This document shows positions 40,138-49,617 of a DNA stretch of 64,000 nt, piece by piece. The first letter of the stretch is position 1. Each line of letters begins with the position of its first letter. Source of the stretch: SZUA-430 sp034440355 (GTDB lineage: Bacteria > Pseudomonadota > Alphaproteobacteria > Micropepsales > Micropepsaceae); contig JAWXBY010000087.1 in NCBI GenBank assembly GCA_034440355.1, forward strand, positions 4,743-68,742, given 5' to 3'. The notes under the pieces are model-generated. The model was not told the DNA's origin, searched no databases, and saw nothing but the letters and a program-made list of their open reading frames with translations. The translations under genes and the position numbers were made by a program.

Positions 40138-41958
40138 CTATTCCGCTGCGCCTTTGACCGGCACGTAGACCTCGCTGCCGACCTCGTGGAATTTGTCGCT
40201 CATCGCAGCCATCCCCTTCTCTTTCTCTTCGAGTTTGGCGGCGTAATCCCGCACATCCTGCGTGATCTTCATCGAGCAGAATTTCGGCCCGCACATGGAA
40301 CAGAAATGCGCCGTCTTGTGCGCCTCTTTGGGCAGCGTTTCGTCGTGATAGGCGCGCGCCGTTTCGGGATCGAGCGCCAGGTTGAATTGATCCTGCCAGC
40401 GAAACTCGAACCGCGCCCGCGACATCGCATCGTCCCACAACCGCGCCGCGGGATGCCCCTTCGCCAGATCCGCAGCGTGCGCCGCGATCTTGTAGGCGAT
40501 CACGCCCTGCTTGACGTCGTCGCGATCCGGCAGCCCCAGGTGCTCTTTCGGCGTCACATAGCAAAGCATCGCCGTCCCGAACCACCCGATCATGGCAGCG
40601 CCGATGGCGCTCGTGATGTGATCGTACCCCGGCGCGACGTCGGTGGTCAGCGGCCCCAGCGTATAGAACGGCGCCTCGCCGCAAGCCTTCAGCTGCTTGT
40701 CCATATTGGCTTTGATCTTGTGCATCGGCACGTGACCAGGCCCCTCGATCATCACCTGCACGCCGTGCTTCCAAGCAACCTTGGTCAACTCGCCCAGCGT
40801 CTCAAGCTCCGCGAACTGCGCCGCGTCGTTCGCATCCGCAATCGACCCGGGCCGCAAACCGTCGCCCAGCGAGAAGCTGACGTCATAGGCGCGCATGATC
40901 TCGCAAATCTCGTCGAAGTGCGTGTAGAGGAAGCTCTCCTTGTGGTGCGACAAGCACCACTTCGCCATGATCGATCCGCCGCGCGAGACGATGCCGGTCA
41001 CGCGCTTGGCCGTGAGGTGAATGAACGGCAACCGCACGCCGGCATGCACGGTAAAGTAATCGACGCCCTGCTCGCACTGCTCGATCAGCGTGTCGCGATA
41101 AACCTCCCACGTCAGGTTCTCGGCGATGCCGTCGACCTTCTCCAACGCCTGATAGATCGGCACTGTCCCGATCGGGATCGGCGCATTGCGAATGATCCAA
41201 TCGCGAATGTTGTGAATGTTGCGGCCCGTCGACAGATCCATGACCGTGTCCGCACCCCAGCGGATCGACCACACCATCTTGTCCACTTCGTCGGCGACCG
41301 AAGACGTCACGGCGGAGTTGCCGATATTCGCATTGATCTTGACCAGGAAGTTGCGCCCGATCGCCATCGGCTCCAATTCGCCGTGGTTGATGTTGGCTGG
41401 AATGATCGCCCGCCCGCGCGCCACCTCGTCGCGCACGAACTCCGGCGTCATCACATCGGGAATATCCGCACCGAAATCCTCGCCGTCGCGCGCCATCATC
41501 GCGCGTCCGAGATTCTCGCGGATCGCGACATACTCCATCTCGGCCGTAATGATCCCGGCGCGCGCGTATTCGAGTTGCGTCACCGCGCGTCCGGCCTTGG
41601 CGCGAAACGGTTTGCGGCTGGCAGGGAAGGGCGCCACAAGCCGCTCGCCCGTTGCCCCGCCATTGTCCTCGGCCTTCACCGGCCGCCCGTTGTAACTTTC
41701 GACGTCGCCGCGCGCCAGAACCCACTGATCGCGCGTCCGCGGCGCACCCTTCATGATATCGACCTTGAACGCTTCATCCGTATACGGACCACTCGGATCG
41801 TACAGCTTCACCGGCGCCTCGTTCGCACTCGGATGCAGCGCGACCTCGCGGAACGGCACGCGCAAATCCGGATGCCGCTCGCCCGCGACATAGATTTTGC
41901 GCGAGCCGGGGATCGATCCGGTCGTCACTTGAAACGAAGGCTTGTGCTGAATGTTCAT
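40138..41958 (-). CDS. thiC: Phosphomethylpyrimidine synthase
   Basis: This 606-residue radical-SAM enzyme rearranges aminoimidazole ribotide into the HMP-phosphate half of thiamine. I start at the ATG at 41956-41958 (MNIQHKPSFQVTTGSIPGSRK). ThiC landmarks are ARAGIITAEMEYVAIREN, IPANINHGELEPMAIGRNFLVKINANIGNSAV, TVHAGVRLPFIHLTAKRVTGIVSRGGSIMAKWCLSHH, MIEGPGHVPMHKIKANM, and the C-terminal iron-sulfur motif SMCGPKFCSMKI (CxxCxxxxC). A TPP riboswitch lies in its leader. Length is typical. Confidence 0.97.
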   Translation of the reverse strand: MNIQHKPSFQVTTGSIPGSRKIYVAGERHPDLRVPFREVALHPSANEAPVKLYDPSGPYTDEAFKVDIMKGAPRTRDQWVLARGDVESYNGRPVKAEDNGGATGERLVAPFPASRKPFRAKAGRAVTQLEYARAGIITAEMEYVAIRENLGRAMMARDGEDFGADIPDVMTPEFVRDEVARGRAIIPANINHGELEPMAIGRNFLVKINANIGNSAVTSSVADEVDKMVWSIRWGADTVMDLSTGRNIHNIRDWIIRNAPIPIGTVPIYQALEKVDGIAENLTWEVYRDTLIEQCEQGVDYFTVHAGVRLPFIHLTAKRVTGIVSRGGSIMAKWCLSHHKESFLYTHFDEICEIMRAYDVSFSLGDGLRPGSIADANDAAQFAELETLGELTKVAWKHGVQVMIEGPGHVPMHKIKANMDKQLKACGEAPFYTLGPLTTDVAPGYDHITSAIGAAMIGWFGTAMLCYVTPKEHLGLPDRDDVKQGVIAYKIAAHAADLAKGHPAARLWDDAMSRARFEFRWQDQFNLALDPETARAYHDETLPKEAHKTAHFCSMCGPKFCSMKITQDVRDYAAKLEEKEKGMAAMSDKFHEVGSEVYVPVKGAAE

Positions 41959-42040
41959 GGGCGCGGTGCCTCGGACGAAGGTGGCGGCGCTGAACGGTCG
42001 TGGGGCGAAAGAAAGAATGAGCGCGTGCGACGCGCAAATC

Positions 42041-42128
42041 CGAATCCCTCCGCCGGTGTGAACCGGATCAGGTTCAAAGGGTCGCGGGTCAAACCGCCTC
42101 TCAGCCCCTGAACGCGGGGCCCCCCTTC
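42041..42128 (-). promoter_or_regulatory. TPP riboswitch of thiC
   Basis: On the minus strand the leader contains the THI-box elements in order: a G-rich start, the CTGAGA core (complement at 42099-42104), ACCCTTTGAACCTGATC, and GGTTC...ACCGGCGGAGGGA at the end. It is directly upstream of thiC, about 83 bases before the ATG. Binding of thiamine pyrophosphate would be expected to lower thiC expression. Confidence 0.93.
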
Positions 42129-42196
42129 GGACGGCGCGATCTTTCCGCCGAACCGGCGCCCGCGTCAATCGAAGAACTGAGCAGACGCGAAAAGCG

Positions 42197-43561
42197 TCAG
42201 ACCTTTTCGCGCGTTTCGGCGGCGGCCTTCAAAGCCGAGCCCAACCGCCCATCGAGTTCCGCAACCTTCGACCGTAGAATGGCCGCCTCATCGCGCGATT
42301 TCGCCGCCTCATGCAGCAACGCCTCCAGCGTCATCACCCGATTGCGCAGCGAATCGAACTCGACCGACGACTGGCTGCCCGACATCAACCGCTGCTCGAC
42401 ATCCGCAAGGCGCGCTTTGAGCAGGCTCACATCCTCGCTGCCCGTCGCGCGATCATCGGTATGCGCCGACAGCCGCGCTTCCAGACTGGCGATCTGCGCC
42501 CGCAAACCCTGCGCCTCATTCGCCTGCCGCTTCGCCTTGTCCAAAGCCTGCTCAAGATCGCCCAAGCGCGACCGCAAATTCTGCGCTTCGCCGGCCTGCC
42601 GCTGTGCGTCGGCAAGCTTGCCCTCGACCTCGCTCAACCGCGACCGTAGCCGCGCACTCTCCGCATCGTTTTGCGGCGACGACAGCTCGACAACCGACGT
42701 CGCCGACCGCGCTTCAGCAAGCTGCGCCTCAAGCTCGCTGATGCGCGCCTTCAGCGGCTCCGCGCCCGTGGCCTTCGAACTGACCGCGCGGCTCAGCGCC
42801 ACTTCCGCTTCGCTCAGCTTGTCCTGCAAATCCGAAACCCGTGACTTCAGCGCGTCCGTCTCGCGCGCCGACGAGAACCCGGACGCCAAGCGTCCCTCGA
42901 GTTCCGCAATGCGCGCCTGCAACACCTTGCTGTCGCCGCCCGTCGCCATCGCCGCCGGCTGCGACTCGAACTCGCGAACGCGTCCGGTCAGCGTCTTGAT
43001 CTGCTCCATCGCCTTGTCGCGCACGCGCATCGTTTCGGCGAGTTGGCCTTCCAGCTCCATCACCCGCTCGCGCATCGTGTCGTCGGGCATCATCGTCATG
43101 CCGCCGAGATCCAGCGGCACAGGAGCAGGCGGCGCTGCGGCCAGCGCCTCCGCCTTCGTCTGATACTCGTCCCACTTCGCGCGCGCCTCCAGATAGCGCG
43201 TGCGGAATCCGTCTACCTCGCCGCGCAGCCGTTCGGACTCGTCGCTGAGCCGTTTCTCGTTCGTCTTAGCCGTATCGAGATCGCGTTCAAGCTGCGTCAT
43301 GCGCGCAATCATCTCGTCGCGCGCCGCCACGCGCGAAGCCCGCGCCCCTTCGGGCAATCCCTCAAGCTCCGCCACGCGCAGCTTGAACTCGTCGATCTCC
43401 TTGTCGCGCGCGATCGCCCGGTCGCGCGAATCGTGAAGCTCGGCCTCGACCTCCTTATGCCGCTGCGCCTTCTGATCGCGCGCCAGCGTAAAGCCGATCA
43501 CGATCCCGACCAGCCACGCGATGCCGAGGAACAGCCACGTCTGGATGAACAAATACATCAT
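42197..43561 (-). CDS. Membrane-anchored long coiled-coil protein
   Basis: This is 454 residues from the ATG at 43559-43561. One N-terminal helix (MMYLFIQTWLFLGIAWLVGIVIGFTLARDQ) is followed by nearly continuous heptad-rich coiled coil (residues about 30-450). Internal repeats contain LKARISELEAQLAEARS-like units and 'RSRL(S/G)(E/D)LE' units. A break (residues about 150-165, PPAPVPLDLGGMTM) divides it. It begins 22 bases behind the OmpA-like gene, so the two likely form a periplasm-spanning or envelope-linked pair. I recognise no named family. Confidence 0.75.
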   Translation of the reverse strand: MMYLFIQTWLFLGIAWLVGIVIGFTLARDQKAQRHKEVEAELHDSRDRAIARDKEIDEFKLRVAELEGLPEGARASRVAARDEMIARMTQLERDLDTAKTNEKRLSDESERLRGEVDGFRTRYLEARAKWDEYQTKAEALAAAPPAPVPLDLGGMTMMPDDTMRERVMELEGQLAETMRVRDKAMEQIKTLTGRVREFESQPAAMATGGDSKVLQARIAELEGRLASGFSSARETDALKSRVSDLQDKLSEAEVALSRAVSSKATGAEPLKARISELEAQLAEARSATSVVELSSPQNDAESARLRSRLSEVEGKLADAQRQAGEAQNLRSRLGDLEQALDKAKRQANEAQGLRAQIASLEARLSAHTDDRATGSEDVSLLKARLADVEQRLMSGSQSSVEFDSLRNRVMTLEALLHEAAKSRDEAAILRSKVAELDGRLGSALKAAAETREKV

Positions 43562-43583
43562 GGCCGCGTCCCGCCCCCTCGCG

Positions 43584-44717
43584 TCATGGCAGCACCGTAA
43601 TTTCGACCCGGCGATTGCGCGCCTGGCCGGCCACGGTGGAATTGTCCGCCGCCGGTTGCGACGACCCCGAACCTTCGACGACCAGCCGCTCGCGATCGAC
43701 GCCCTTGGCGGCCAGATAAGCCGCCGTCGCTTCCGCCCGCGTCCGGTCCAACCCGTCGAGACCAAGCTCCCGGCTCGTGCCGTCGACATGCCCCGTAATC
43801 AAAAACCGCGTTCCGCAATCGACCGACGTCTGCGCCATGCGATCGAGAAGCTTGTGACTTGCAGGCCGAATTTGCGCCGATCCGTTGGCGAAGCCGACGA
43901 CGTTGTCCGCCATGATCTGGTCGAGCAGCTTCTGACACGCCTCCGCGCTTAACCGCTGCATCGACGGCGTCACCGGCACGAGCGCGGCCGTCGTGTCCTC
44001 CGGCACCTCCGGCAAAGCAACCGGCGCTGTCGAAACGGTGATGTCGGCGATCCCCTGATAAGACCGCGCCAGCGTCTTCGCCGACGCATAGATCCCGGCC
44101 TGCGCCTCGGCGGTCGTCGCCTGGCCGCGCACGGTGATCACGCCATCGACGAACTGCGCCTCACCCGCCTGCAGCTGCGACAGCTGCCGCAAGCTCCAGA
44201 TCGCCGTGTCTTCCCATGGTCCCGTCGGATGCCCCGCCGCGACCACCGTCGTGTCGTCCACGCCCGCCGGAAATAGCTTGCGCGCTTCCACGCCGATCGC
44301 CTGCCGAAACCGCCGCCCCGGCACGTAACCGCTCAAAACGATCCGTCCCTCGCCGTCGCGCTTGGCGCTCCAGGTGAACGGCTTCTGCGCAACCGCGACC
44401 GTCATCTCGTCGCGCACCTGCGTGATCCCGCCGAGCCATGGCCCCCCCGGGCCCGCCGCCGCGCGCACCGCAAGCTTCAGATCGTCGCGGTCGGCTTCGC
44501 TGGGGGCGACACCGGTCAGGATCGCAACCTGGCCGTCCATCTTAACTTTTGCCCACGTCGCCCCGGATTCCTTCAACGCCCCGCGCGCATAGGCCAGCAG
44601 CTCGGGCTCGACGAACCGCACACTGCGCCAGTGTGCTTGGCCGTGTTCGTAGAAGGTCGCGAAATAGCCGGTCACGAGCAAAGCCGTGATGCCGGCCAGT
44701 ACAATCCACCGTGCCAT
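43584..44717 (-). CDS. OmpA-family envelope protein with BON-like repeats
   Basis: This 377-residue protein has an N-terminal anchor (MARWIVLAGITALLVTGYFATFY). Residues about 35-240 show two repeating BON-like blocks (e.g. VRDEMTVAVAQKPFTWSAKRDGEGRIVLSGYVPG, then AQFVDGVITVRGQATTAEAQAGIYASAK). The C-terminal domain is OmpA-type peptidoglycan binding: VGFANGSAQIRPASHKLLDRMAQ, RFLITGHVDGTSRELGLDGLDRTRAEATAAYLAAKGVDRERLVVEGSGSSQPAADN...RNRRVEITVLP. The usual Asp/Arg binding residues are present. It precedes the coiled-coil gene by 22 bases. Confidence 0.86.
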   Translation of the reverse strand: MARWIVLAGITALLVTGYFATFYEHGQAHWRSVRFVEPELLAYARGALKESGATWAKVKMDGQVAILTGVAPSEADRDDLKLAVRAAAGPGGPWLGGITQVRDEMTVAVAQKPFTWSAKRDGEGRIVLSGYVPGRRFRQAIGVEARKLFPAGVDDTTVVAAGHPTGPWEDTAIWSLRQLSQLQAGEAQFVDGVITVRGQATTAEAQAGIYASAKTLARSYQGIADITVSTAPVALPEVPEDTTAALVPVTPSMQRLSAEACQKLLDQIMADNVVGFANGSAQIRPASHKLLDRMAQTSVDCGTRFLITGHVDGTSRELGLDGLDRTRAEATAAYLAAKGVDRERLVVEGSGSSQPAADNSTVAGQARNRRVEITVLP

Positions 44718-45006
44718 GAACGATCCATGACGAACGACGTGCCGCGTCCCGGGACGCGCGCATGCGCTTTGTCATTCCTCTGCGTTTCTATCACCGCGAG
44801 CCCCCCGCGTGAACTGGCGCAAGCATCGCACGAACGCCCCCGCGCAACCCGTCTGATCGCGCCTTAAGGTTGCAGGGCCCACGGATTGAAGCACGCCGGA
44901 CCCTGGCCTATGGTCCCGCGCCCTTAACCAAGCCGATGGCTGCTGAGTCGCGCGAGCCTGCGCGCCGGAACGCATTTAGGCCCCAGCATTCATTTAGGAA
45001 CGTGTC

Positions 45007-45663
45007 ATGAAGAACTTGTTTGATTCCAACGTGGTCCGCTACGCCGGCATAGGCGCCTTGGTCGTGATCGCGTTCGCCGCGATCTTCTGGGCCAGCAGCA
45101 CCGGCACCGGGCCGAGCGGTCCGCAGGCGGTTAGACTTCCGCCGATCGCGAATGCGAACATCCAACCGGGTTTCGTCGGCTCGCAGCCTTTCGGCCTCTG
45201 GACCCTCTCCTGCCAGAACATGAAACCGTCGGCGACGCCCCCCGCCGCCGGACAAGAAGCGCCGCCGAAACGCATCTGCCGCACCAATGCGCGCATGACG
45301 GTGCGCGGACCCAACAACGCCATTCTCCTCGCCGCCGGCTTCAATGTCCTCATGATGGACACGAAGAAAGTGCCGGCGATCATGTTCCGCGTGCCGCCCT
45401 CGGCGAGCGCCGCCGACAGCGCCAACTTCATGATCGACGAGAAAACGATGTTCAAAGCCCCGCTGCGTTGCACGAAGACGGAATGCATCGTCCAAGGCGC
45501 GCTGCCGCCCGAAGCGCTGGCGCAGATGAAAGCCGGCAAGACGCTGTCCCTGATCTATACGATCAAGGATCGCCAGCAGCAGGACAAGAAAGTCCGCGTC
45601 GACCAACTGCTGCACGGCTTCAGCCAATCCTACGACGCGATGACCCGCGCCATATCGGCCTAA
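45007..45663 (+). CDS. Invasion-associated locus B (IalB) family protein
   Basis: This 218-residue protein has a signal anchor (VRYAGIGALVVIAFAAIFWASS). The mature part shows the IalB pattern: PFGLWTLSCQNM, KRICRTNARMTVRG, ILLAAGFNVLMMDTKKVPAIMFRVPPSASAADSANFMIDEKTMFKAPLRCTKTECIVQGALPPEAL, and TLSLIYTIKDRQQQDKKVRVDQLLHGFSQSYDAM. Conserved cysteines are present in the usual places. In Bartonella IalB aids erythrocyte invasion; in environmental Alphaproteobacteria it is a common periplasmic protein of unknown role. A hairpin follows. Confidence 0.9.
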   Translation: MKNLFDSNVVRYAGIGALVVIAFAAIFWASSTGTGPSGPQAVRLPPIANANIQPGFVGSQPFGLWTLSCQNMKPSATPPAAGQEAPPKRICRTNARMTVRGPNNAILLAAGFNVLMMDTKKVPAIMFRVPPSASAADSANFMIDEKTMFKAPLRCTKTECIVQGALPPEALAQMKAGKTLSLIYTIKDRQQQDKKVRVDQLLHGFSQSYDAMTRAISA

Positions 45664-45676
45664 CGCCAAACGAAAA

Positions 45677-45697
45677 GCGGCGGCCATCGGCCGCCGC
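45677..45697. terminator. Hairpin between converging genes
   Basis: Perfect 9-base GC arms (45677-45685 and 45689-45697) enclose a 3-base loop, with AAAA on the plus-strand 5' side, which is TTTT for the minus strand. It can terminate the minus-strand sulfotransferase gene and perhaps the converging IalB gene. Confidence 0.72.
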
Positions 45698-45721
45698 GAA
45701 GATGATGTAAGGGCAGGGACC

Positions 45722-47854
45722 CTAGTGCGCGAGATCGCCGAGTTCCTGAAGCAGCGGCCCCAGGAACTTCTCGTAATTCCGCCACCGCGCCACCGACGAA
45801 CTGTAGATCGGTTGACGAACCTGCGACGAGCTTGCCGTCTTGACCGGCCGCTCGTTGCGATGGAAGTCGAGCACCCGCGCGTCCCACTCCAGCCCGCAAT
45901 AGTCGAGGATGCGCCGCGCTTGCGCCTCGGTGTCGGCCACGACCTCCTCATACGTCACGTCCAGGAACGCGCCCGGCGGCAGAACCTCTCGCCAGTGCGC
46001 CATCAAGCCGTGATACGCGCGATAATACCGGCCCAATTCGCCGAGATCGTAGGTCTGCGTCTGCTCGCCCGCGAACAGCTTCGAGAAGCATGACACGCAC
46101 GTATCGACCGCATTGCGGTTGGTGTGAATGACCTTCGCACCCGGCAGCGCCAGATGGATCAGCCCCAAGAAGTAGAAGTTCGACGGCATCTTGTCCGTGA
46201 TGCGCTCCGCCCCCGGCGCGCGCCGCATCAGCTTCTGCAGATAGGCCTCGCCGATGCGCGCGATCTCGGCCGGCGTCGTGACGGGCACGAGTTCCGGATA
46301 CGGCACGTTGGTGCCGTCCCTCTTCCGCACGCTGTTGACCGTATTGCTCATATCCTTCAGTTCGCCGGCGCCGGTGACGCGCGAATGGCTGGCCAAAATC
46401 TGCTCGACCAGCGTCGTGCCCGACCGCGGCATCCCCAAGACGAAGATTGGCGTTTGGCTGGCGACGCCGCCGCCCGATTTCTCGCGAATGAGATCGGCCG
46501 TGATGACGCTCTTCAGCCGCTCGAAATAGGCGAGGATCGTCGCTTCGTCATAGGCGATCGTCTTACGCTTCAGAGCATTCCCGCTCAGGAACATCGGAAA
46601 CGCTTCGTCATAGCGCTTCAGGTCGTCATAAATCTTGCCCGCCGCAAAGCTCATCTGCATGCGCCGCTCTTCGCTCAACGAGTCGGCGTTCGCGATCTGC
46701 GCTTCGATCGCCTTCACATGCCTGTCGTCGCTCGAGCGGAATTTATAGGCGTCGACCAGATTGACGTACGTCCCGATCGATTCCGGGCTCAGCGCCAAAC
46801 ACGTTTCGAACGCCCGCAAAGCTTCGTCGAACCGCCCCAACTCTTTCAGCGCATTGCCCATATTGTTGTAGGGATCGGCAAAGTCTGGCTTCAGCGCGAT
46901 GGCGCGCTGATAGGTCTCGATCGCCTTGGCCGGCTCGTCCGCCTCGAAATACGCGCGCCCCAGCATGTTCAGCGTTTCAGCCTTGTTCGGCGCGATGGCG
47001 AGCGATTTCCGCAGCGCGTCGAACGCCGCATCAAGCCGCTCTTGCTCCACCAGGATCGCGCCCATATAGGCCAGCGCATCCGCATTCTGCGGGCTCATTT
47101 TCAGCGCCTGCTGCGCAACCGCCAGCCCCTGATCGAATTGCTTCAAATCCTTGTAGGCCAAGATCAAATTGTTGATCGCCTCAAGGTAATTGGGTTTGAG
47201 CGTCAGCGCGCGCTTGTACGCGGCTTCCGCTTCCGCAGGCCGCTCAAGGTCGCGCAGCACGCTGCCCAGATTGTTGTAGGCCTCGGCATAACTCGGATTG
47301 ATCGCCAGCGCCCGGCGGTACTCCGTTTCTGCTTCCGCGAACCGGCGCGTCTGACGAAACGCGTTGCCTTTGTTGCTCACCGCCTCCGCAAAGCGCGGGC
47401 GGATCATGATCGCCTTGTCGTAGTTGACGATCGCGGTCTCGAAGTCGCCGAGGTCGAAATAGGCGATGCCCAGATTGTTGTGCGCGTCCGCGGCATCCGG
47501 CTTCAGCGCCACCGCGCGCTGCCCGTGCTCGATCGCCTTCTGTGGCTGCCCGATGCGCCGGTACATCTCGGCGATGTTGGCTTGATAGATGTGGACGTTC
47601 GGATTGACGGTCAGCGCACGCTCGATCAGCTGCACCGCGAACGGCGTCTTGCCCGCCTGATGCGCCACGATCGCCAATTGGTGCAGCGCCTCCGGATCGT
47701 TCGGCCGCTGCTTCAGGATCTGGCGCAAAATCCCTTCCGCCTGGACCAGCCGTCCCGCGCGCGCATGTTCGCCCGCCAGTTTGAAGGCCTGGGCAAGGCT
47801 CAAACGCTGCGTTCCCTGTCCCATCTGTGCGGCCGCCTGCGGAGTGCTGGTCAT
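45722..47854 (-). CDS. TPR-repeat sulfotransferase
   Basis: This is 710 residues from the ATG at 47852-47854. About 12 TPR units fill residues 15-400 (examples: ADAHNNLGIAYFDLGDFETAIVNYDKAI, AEAYNNLGSVLRDLERPAEAEAAYKRAL). The C-terminal domain is a PAPS-dependent sulfotransferase: PIFVLGMPRSGTTLVEQILASHSRVTGAGEL (5'-phosphosulfate loop, about residue 480), then KVIHTNRNAVDTCVSCFSKLF (3'-phosphate contact). TPR-sulfotransferases of this type are common in Alphaproteobacteria and resemble tyrosyl-protein sulfotransferase-like enzymes. It shares an operon with the TPR-glycosyltransferase upstream. The acceptor is unknown. Confidence 0.88.
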   Translation of the reverse strand: MTSTPQAAAQMGQGTQRLSLAQAFKLAGEHARAGRLVQAEGILRQILKQRPNDPEALHQLAIVAHQAGKTPFAVQLIERALTVNPNVHIYQANIAEMYRRIGQPQKAIEHGQRAVALKPDAADAHNNLGIAYFDLGDFETAIVNYDKAIMIRPRFAEAVSNKGNAFRQTRRFAEAETEYRRALAINPSYAEAYNNLGSVLRDLERPAEAEAAYKRALTLKPNYLEAINNLILAYKDLKQFDQGLAVAQQALKMSPQNADALAYMGAILVEQERLDAAFDALRKSLAIAPNKAETLNMLGRAYFEADEPAKAIETYQRAIALKPDFADPYNNMGNALKELGRFDEALRAFETCLALSPESIGTYVNLVDAYKFRSSDDRHVKAIEAQIANADSLSEERRMQMSFAAGKIYDDLKRYDEAFPMFLSGNALKRKTIAYDEATILAYFERLKSVITADLIREKSGGGVASQTPIFVLGMPRSGTTLVEQILASHSRVTGAGELKDMSNTVNSVRKRDGTNVPYPELVPVTTPAEIARIGEAYLQKLMRRAPGAERITDKMPSNFYFLGLIHLALPGAKVIHTNRNAVDTCVSCFSKLFAGEQTQTYDLGELGRYYRAYHGLMAHWREVLPPGAFLDVTYEEVVADTEAQARRILDYCGLEWDARVLDFHRNERPVKTASSSQVRQPIYSSSVARWRNYEKFLGPLLQELGDLAH

Positions 47855-47882
47855 GAGGATTGTCCGTCTAAAGGGTGAGTTT

Positions 47883-49268
47883 TCAAGCACGTAAGCGTTC
47901 GACAAGGCGCTCGACCACGCTGTCCCAGCGTGCGTCCGGCCCCTGCCGCACCAATTCCAACGTCGGATACCAAGGCGAGTCGGTGCGCTCCCGAAGCCAC
48001 CGCCACTCGCCCGCTTTGGGCAGCATCACGAAAACCGGCCGCCCCAACCCGCCGGTCAAATGCGCGATCGCCGAGTCGATCGTGACCACGCAATCGAGCG
48101 CGGAGATCAGCGCCGCCGTGTCGCTGAAGTCCTTAAGCTCGCCGCTCGGGTCGAACACGCGCGGCTTCAGCGGATGCGCCGTCAGCTGCTCGCGCCCCGC
48201 CCCGACCTGCAGCGACACCGGCAAGATGTTGTCGAGCTCGAGAAGCCGCGTCAGATGCCCCAGTGCCACCGACCGCACGCGATCGTTCGGATGCGTCGGC
48301 CGTCCCTGCCAGACGAAGCCGACGGTCTTGCGCCCCTGCGCCACGCCGCGAAGCTTCGCGCGCCATGCATCGGCCTTGGCCGCGTCGGCAAACAGATAAG
48401 GCACAGCAGACGGAATGGTATCGAGCGTCGTGCCGAAGACCAGCGGCAAACTCGACAAGGTAATCTGAAAATCGAACGCAGGAATTTGCTCCCAACGCTC
48501 ATAGCAGATGAAAGAGCCCTTCACCGACTTCAGCACCGGATTGACTTCGGGCCCCGCGCCCAGAAAAACGTCCTTCACCCGCTCGCTGACCATCGGCAAA
48601 TAACGCGCGAACTGAAAGCAATCGCCATAGCCCTGCTCGGCGATAATCAGCAGCCGGCTTGAGGTTAAGCGCATGCCGTTCCACTGCGGCTGCTTGAATT
48701 TCGGCAAGACGTCTTGCGTGTTGGGCAGCTTGTAGCGCCACTCATACTCGCTCCAGCCCGCATGAAATTCGCCGTCGGCCAGCAGCACCTGCGCCAACCC
48801 CATACGCGCGCGCGCCAGCGCCGGCCGCAGCACGACCGCGCGCTCGAACAGCGAACGGGCCCGCACGCCATCGCCGAGCGCAACGTAGACGTCGGCGAGA
48901 TCCGCTAGCGCATCGGGCAACACGCCAAGCGCCACCGCGCGTTCGCCTGCATCGCGCGCCTCGTCCAGCCGTCCCGCATGGCGTAGCGCGCGGCACAAAT
49001 TCGCCAGCGGCAGCGCGTCGGAATTCGTGCCGTTCAACGACTGCTGCAGCAACGCGATCGCACGCTCCGGCTGACCGCGCCTGTCGGCGACGGCGGCCAA
49101 CACAGCCAGCGCCTGCACATGCTTGGGGTGCCTGGCCACGATCGCGGAAGCGAATCGTTCGGCATCGTCGAATTCGTTCTTAGTGAAGTGCGCCTGCGCC
49201 CGCTTCAACGCGTCGCCAAGCTTCAGCTGAATGCCGCCCGAGGGCGGCATGGTCGGTGTCGGTGTCAT
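47883..49268 (-). CDS. TPR-repeat glycosyltransferase (GT9-like)
   Basis: This is 461 residues from the ATG at 49266-49268; a TTG 30 bases upstream is possible but gives an unlike N-terminus. Residues about 15-170 are four or five TPR-like units. The C-terminal half is a GT-B type domain: LLIIAEQGYGDCFQFARYLPMV, KTVGFVWQGRPTHPNDRVRSVALGHLTRLLE, FSDTAALISALDCVVTIDSAIAHLTGGLGRPVFVMLPKAGEWRWLRERTDSPWYPTLELVRQ. The D-T/S-A-x-A-H-L motif is shared with heptosyltransferase-type GT9 enzymes. Donor and acceptor are unknown. It precedes the TPR-sulfotransferase by 28 bases and is divergent from two autotransporters. Confidence 0.86.
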   Translation of the reverse strand: MTPTPTMPPSGGIQLKLGDALKRAQAHFTKNEFDDAERFASAIVARHPKHVQALAVLAAVADRRGQPERAIALLQQSLNGTNSDALPLANLCRALRHAGRLDEARDAGERAVALGVLPDALADLADVYVALGDGVRARSLFERAVVLRPALARARMGLAQVLLADGEFHAGWSEYEWRYKLPNTQDVLPKFKQPQWNGMRLTSSRLLIIAEQGYGDCFQFARYLPMVSERVKDVFLGAGPEVNPVLKSVKGSFICYERWEQIPAFDFQITLSSLPLVFGTTLDTIPSAVPYLFADAAKADAWRAKLRGVAQGRKTVGFVWQGRPTHPNDRVRSVALGHLTRLLELDNILPVSLQVGAGREQLTAHPLKPRVFDPSGELKDFSDTAALISALDCVVTIDSAIAHLTGGLGRPVFVMLPKAGEWRWLRERTDSPWYPTLELVRQGPDARWDSVVERLVERLRA

Positions 49269-49617
49269 CCCCAATCCGTTCACGAGGTGGTCACCCAAGC
49301 CGAATCCTTAATGAATGGTAAAGACTAGCTATCGCACGCACGATCTCGTGTGAGAAGTCACGTCCAACCCCAATTCACAGAAAGGGAACCACGATATTGG
49401 GACGTAGCGTTTCTTAACTACCTGATGTAGAAACGCCACTACCCCTAGGCGTAATCGTTAATAGGACACGCCAGCCATAGACGGTTCTCCCAGCCCCGCG
49501 TTATCCCGGAATCGAGGCATGATTCGGGGAATTCGGGGGTGTATCGCGGCTCAGTCGCGATCCCAAGGGCTCCACGGACATCATTTTTTGACCGTTTTCC
49601 GCTGGGGAGCTTTGCTC
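49269..49617. other. Divergent promoter region before the first autotransporter
   Basis: No gene is supported here. It should hold promoters for the TPR-glycosyltransferase (minus) and the autotransporter (plus). An 8-base inverted repeat (49407-49414 GCGTTTCT and 49429-49436) encloses 14 bases and could be an operator or leader hairpin. The rest shows nothing else I can name. Confidence 0.5.

Noticed and set aside
40186..42111. 641-residue open frame antisense to thiC
   Set aside because: Arg/His-rich composition typical of a shadow frame in GC-rich DNA; the minus-strand ThiC is complete and conserved.
44908..45951. 347-residue minus-strand frame over the IalB gene
   Set aside because: Arg/Ala/Gly shadow composition; the IalB protein on the plus strand has conserved cysteines and a signal anchor.
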